Below, piece by piece: positions 62,009 through 64,000 of a stretch of DNA of 64,000 nt; the stretch's first letter is position 1; every line of letters begins with the position of its first letter. Source of the DNA: CAVZCK01 sp963798805. Lineage in GTDB: Bacteria; Pseudomonadota; Alphaproteobacteria; Rhizobiales; Rhodomicrobiaceae. A program made the translations under genes and the position numbers. Location of the stretch: positions 310,001-374,000 of the forward strand of contig CAWCVC010000010.1 in the NCBI GenBank assembly GCA_963798805.1, given 5' to 3'. A model generated the notes under the pieces. That model did not search any database and was not told where the DNA came from. It saw only the letters and a program-made list of their open reading frames with translations.

Positions 62009-62644
62009 ATGCTTCGTGAAGACATCTACACGGCCCTGCGCAACGAGATTCTTACCTGCGAGCTGCCGCCCGGCGCGGAGCTGCGCGAACAGGAGCTCGC
62101 CAGCCGCTTCGACGTCAGCAAATCGCCGGTGCGCGAGTCGCTCCAACTGCTTGTGCGTGAGGGGCTGGTCAGCGTGGTGCCGCGCCAGGGCTACCGTGTC
62201 ATGCCAATCTCCCTGTCCGACGCCCAGGATATGTTCGCCTTCCGCCAGGTTCTCGAGCTTGCCTGCGTGACGGAGGCGGTGCGCTCGGCCACGGATTCTC
62301 AGCTCCGCAGCCTCGGCGCCTTCCGGCAGTTCAACAGCGCCGAGCACGGCGATTTCATCAGCTACAACCGCGTCTTTCACTGCGAGCTTGCGCGCTGCTC
62401 CGGCAATTCGCGCATGAGCCGCGCCACATGCGACCTCATCGAGCAGATGGACCGGCTGGTGCGGCTCAGTGTGAATACGATCCGGGGCCGCGACCCGAAA
62501 CGGCTGATCGAGGAGCACGCCGCCATCATCGACGCGGTGCAGGCGCGCAATGCCAAGCTCACGCTCAACCTGCTGAAGGCGCATACGGCAGCGGCCGAAA
62601 AGCGGCTGACATCCGCCCTCGAATGGGCCGCTGTGCAAGCCTGA
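62009..62644 (+). CDS. GntR-family transcriptional regulator (FadR/FCD type)
   Basis: 211 residues. Winged helix at 1-70 (DIYTALRNEILTCELPPGAE, LASRFDVSKSPVRESLQLLV, VSVVPRQGYRVMPIS) and all-helical FCD effector domain (70-205; YNRVFHCELARCSGNSRMSR, MDRLVRLSVNTIRGRD, LIEEHAAIIDAVQARNAKLT). The His residues in FHCELA and EEHAAI fit a metal- or ligand-binding FCD pocket. It most likely represses the divergent hydrolase/transporter genes until a pathway acid appears. The ATG at 62009 is chosen since upstream codons are antisense to the hydrolase. Confidence 0.92.
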   Translation: MLREDIYTALRNEILTCELPPGAELREQELASRFDVSKSPVRESLQLLVREGLVSVVPRQGYRVMPISLSDAQDMFAFRQVLELACVTEAVRSATDSQLRSLGAFRQFNSAEHGDFISYNRVFHCELARCSGNSRMSRATCDLIEQMDRLVRLSVNTIRGRDPKRLIEEHAAIIDAVQARNAKLTLNLLKAHTAAAEKRLTSALEWAAVQA

Positions 62645-62736
62645 AGATTCAGCCATTCGGCGCAGCGGTTGGACATTGCTGCATCCGGATCATCCAATAT
62701 AAAGTCAGCATTCCTTCGATTGGAGAACAGCCGCTC

Positions 62737-63462
62737 ATGTCACCAGATGTCATCGCCGAACTCTCGCCGACCGGCGTTCTGCGCGCAGGCGTCAACCTGT
62801 CAAACTTCCTGCTGGTGACGGGGAGAACCCCGGAAGGCGACCCGGTCGGCGTCTCCCCGGACATGGCGCGCGAAATCGCAACCCGCCTCGGCGTGCCGGT
62901 GAAATATGTGACATTCAAGACGCCCGGCGAACTCGCCGACGCGGCGGGGACCGGCGTCTGGGACATCGGCCTGATCGGCGCCGAGCCTCAGCGCGCCGAG
63001 AAGATCGCCTTCACCGCCGCCTATGCCGAGATCGAGGCCACCTATCTGGTCCCGGCGGGCTCGCCTTTGCAGACCATCGCGGATGTCGATCGTCCCGGCC
63101 TGCGGATCGCTGTGACCGGCCGGGCAGCTTACGGCCTCTGGCTCGACCGCAACATCAAACAGGCCACGCTGGTGAAAACGGACACGCTGGACAGCGCCTA
63201 CGAGACCTTCATCCGCCACGGCCTCGATGCCCTCGCAGGGCTGAGACCCCGGCTGCTCTCAGACGTTGAGAAAATTCCGGGCGCACGCATCCTGGAGGGG
63301 AAATTCATGTCTGTGCAGCAGGCCGTCGGCACCGACCGTAAGAATACGGCAGCTGCGGCATTCCTGCGCGACTTCGTCGAAGAGGCGAAGGCGTCGGGAC
63401 TGGTCGCAAGGTTCATTGAACGGCACAAAGTCCGCGGTCTTTCCGTCGCACCGCTTGCCTGA
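62737..63462 (+). CDS. Family-3 solute-binding-like protein without signal peptide
   Basis: 241 residues from the ATG at 62737 (TTGGAGAACAG upstream). The SBP_bac_3 fold is clear: GVLRAGVNLSNFLLVTGRTP, SPDMAREIATRLGVPVKYVT, WDIGLIGAEPQRAEKIAFTA, AYAEIEATYLVPAGSPLQTI, ALAGLRPRLLSDVEKIPGAR. The N-terminus starts directly in the first strand with no hydrophobic leader, so it should remain in the cytoplasm and cannot act as a normal ABC-importer binding protein; it may be a ligand sensor or enzyme. It lies 93 bp after the GntR gene on the same strand. Confidence 0.85.
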   Translation: MSPDVIAELSPTGVLRAGVNLSNFLLVTGRTPEGDPVGVSPDMAREIATRLGVPVKYVTFKTPGELADAAGTGVWDIGLIGAEPQRAEKIAFTAAYAEIEATYLVPAGSPLQTIADVDRPGLRIAVTGRAAYGLWLDRNIKQATLVKTDTLDSAYETFIRHGLDALAGLRPRLLSDVEKIPGARILEGKFMSVQQAVGTDRKNTAAAAFLRDFVEEAKASGLVARFIERHKVRGLSVAPLA

Positions 63463-63480
63463 CCTTTTCGGCCCGCGAAA

Positions 63481-64000
63481 TCAGCTTGCAAGCCGCTCAG
63501 CCATCCAGTCGGCCGACTGCAGCCGCCAGCGATAGCCGCGATTATTGGCGACGTGATTGCCGTCCTCGATCATCAGCAATTCGACGGGACCGCCGGCCTC
63601 ACGCGCGAGCCGCTCCGCATCCTGCCACGGCACGACGCGGTCGAGCTTTCCGGCGACGATGAACAGCGGGCAGCGGATCTTGTCCGCAACACCCTTCAGC
63701 GAAAGAGTCGCCGCCACCTCGCGGGCCGCCTTCACGGTCGCGCTCTTTGAGCGGACACGGAACGCCTCGCGCGTGAGATCGGGCAAAGTCTCCCAAGCCT
63801 CACCCCAATCGTAGGGTCCGGACAGCGCAATGCAGCCTTTGAAGCCAGGAATGAAGGCCGCGCTGCGCGATGCGTAATAGCCCCCTAAGCTGACGCCCCA
63901 CAGTCCCATGCGATCCGCATCGAGGTCGGCGCGCGTTCTGACATAAGCCGCCACGGCCTCAACCGCCGTCTCGTAATTGCCGCGGATCGGCCAGTCATAT
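63481..64000 (-). CDS. Alpha/beta hydrolase (dienelactone/prolyl-oligopeptidase-like), partial
   Basis: C-terminal part of an alpha/beta hydrolase; the N-terminus lies beyond the window edge (frame open at 64000). Nucleophile elbow MGLWGVSLGGYYASRSAAF with Ser, acid in CPLFIVAGKLDRVVPWQDAE, and His in EDGNHVANNRGYRW. It resembles acyl-aminoacyl peptidase or pseudo-oxynicotine hydrolase C-terminal domains. Convergent with the solute-binding-like gene, 18 bp apart. Confidence 0.85.
   Translation of the reverse strand, partial: YDWPIRGNYETAVEAVAAYVRTRADLDADRMGLWGVSLGGYYASRSAAFIPGFKGCIALSGPYDWGEAWETLPDLTREAFRVRSKSATVKAAREVAATLSLKGVADKIRCPLFIVAGKLDRVVPWQDAERLAREAGGPVELLMIEDGNHVANNRGYRWRLQSADWMAERLAS

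Noticed and set aside
1..64000. tRNA or rRNA genes
   Set aside because: I saw no cloverleaf with a GTTCRANYC-type T-loop or rRNA-like sequence while reading; a dedicated scan (for example tRNAscan-SE) would settle it.

Overview
The window reads as chromosome of a GC-rich alphaproteobacterium, most likely of the order Hyphomicrobiales (Rhizobiales). Signs of this are a Tad/Cpa pilus cluster of the alphaproteobacterial type, CheB/CheR fusion kinases, palindromic intergenic repeats with the AAAAGTGGGA-CCGGTTTT core common in that order, and GlsB, PRC-barrel, DUF1800/DUF1501 and short lipocalin-like secreted proteins. The genus cannot be fixed from sequence alone. No rRNA, tRNA or CRISPR array was seen.

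Positions 1-20.7 kb are a decay zone. It holds broken genes for two HlyD/EmrA adaptors, an aminoglycoside-phosphotransferase-like protein, a CheB/CheR hybrid histidine kinase, lactate/malate dehydrogenase, an aldo/keto reductase, a 3-hydroxyisobutyrate-dehydrogenase-like enzyme and a conserved gene of unknown role. Two near-identical IS1380-family elements (8381-10030 and 18639-20287) sit here with terminal inverted repeats and 4-bp target duplications (CTAG, TTAG). One lands exactly on the stop codon of an ECF sigma gene; the other splits the unknown gene. One HlyD gene carries a precise in-frame internal inversion. Genes that still look intact are the sigma factor, a small secreted protein, a PRC-barrel protein, a GlsB-type membrane protein and an AI-2E-type permease.

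Positions 20.8-34.6 kb are a surface-appendage region. A Csu-type chaperone-usher operon (two pilin-like SCPU proteins, chaperone, usher, tip SCPU protein) is transcribed leftwards. A Tad pilus operon (cpaB-C-D-E-F, tadB, tadC) is transcribed rightwards from the same 303-bp regulatory gap. cpaE has a one-base frameshift, and tadD is truncated and lies antisense to the end of tadC. No Flp pilin or prepilin peptidase is present.

Positions 35-48 kb carry housekeeping and small metabolic genes: glutathione S-transferase, leucyl aminopeptidase plus NlpC/P60 hydrolase, a cupin, a membrane-anchored DnaJ C-terminal protein lacking a J domain, an SDR, a dienelactone hydrolase, a large Clp-N protein divergent from argB, a lipocalin-like secreted protein, an NmrA-like protein and an EF-hand lipoprotein. 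A 1.8-kb gene desert (48.0-49.8 kb) holds palindromic and 192-bp tandem repeats.

Positions 49.8-64 kb hold an acyl-CoA ligase, an aldo/keto reductase, a diguanylate cyclase, a DUF1800-DUF1501 secreted pair followed by a class A beta-lactamase, an S10-family peptidase, and a catabolic-looking group (MFS transporter, alpha/beta hydrolase, GntR regulator, signal-less solute-binding protein). The last gene, another alpha/beta hydrolase, runs off the window.
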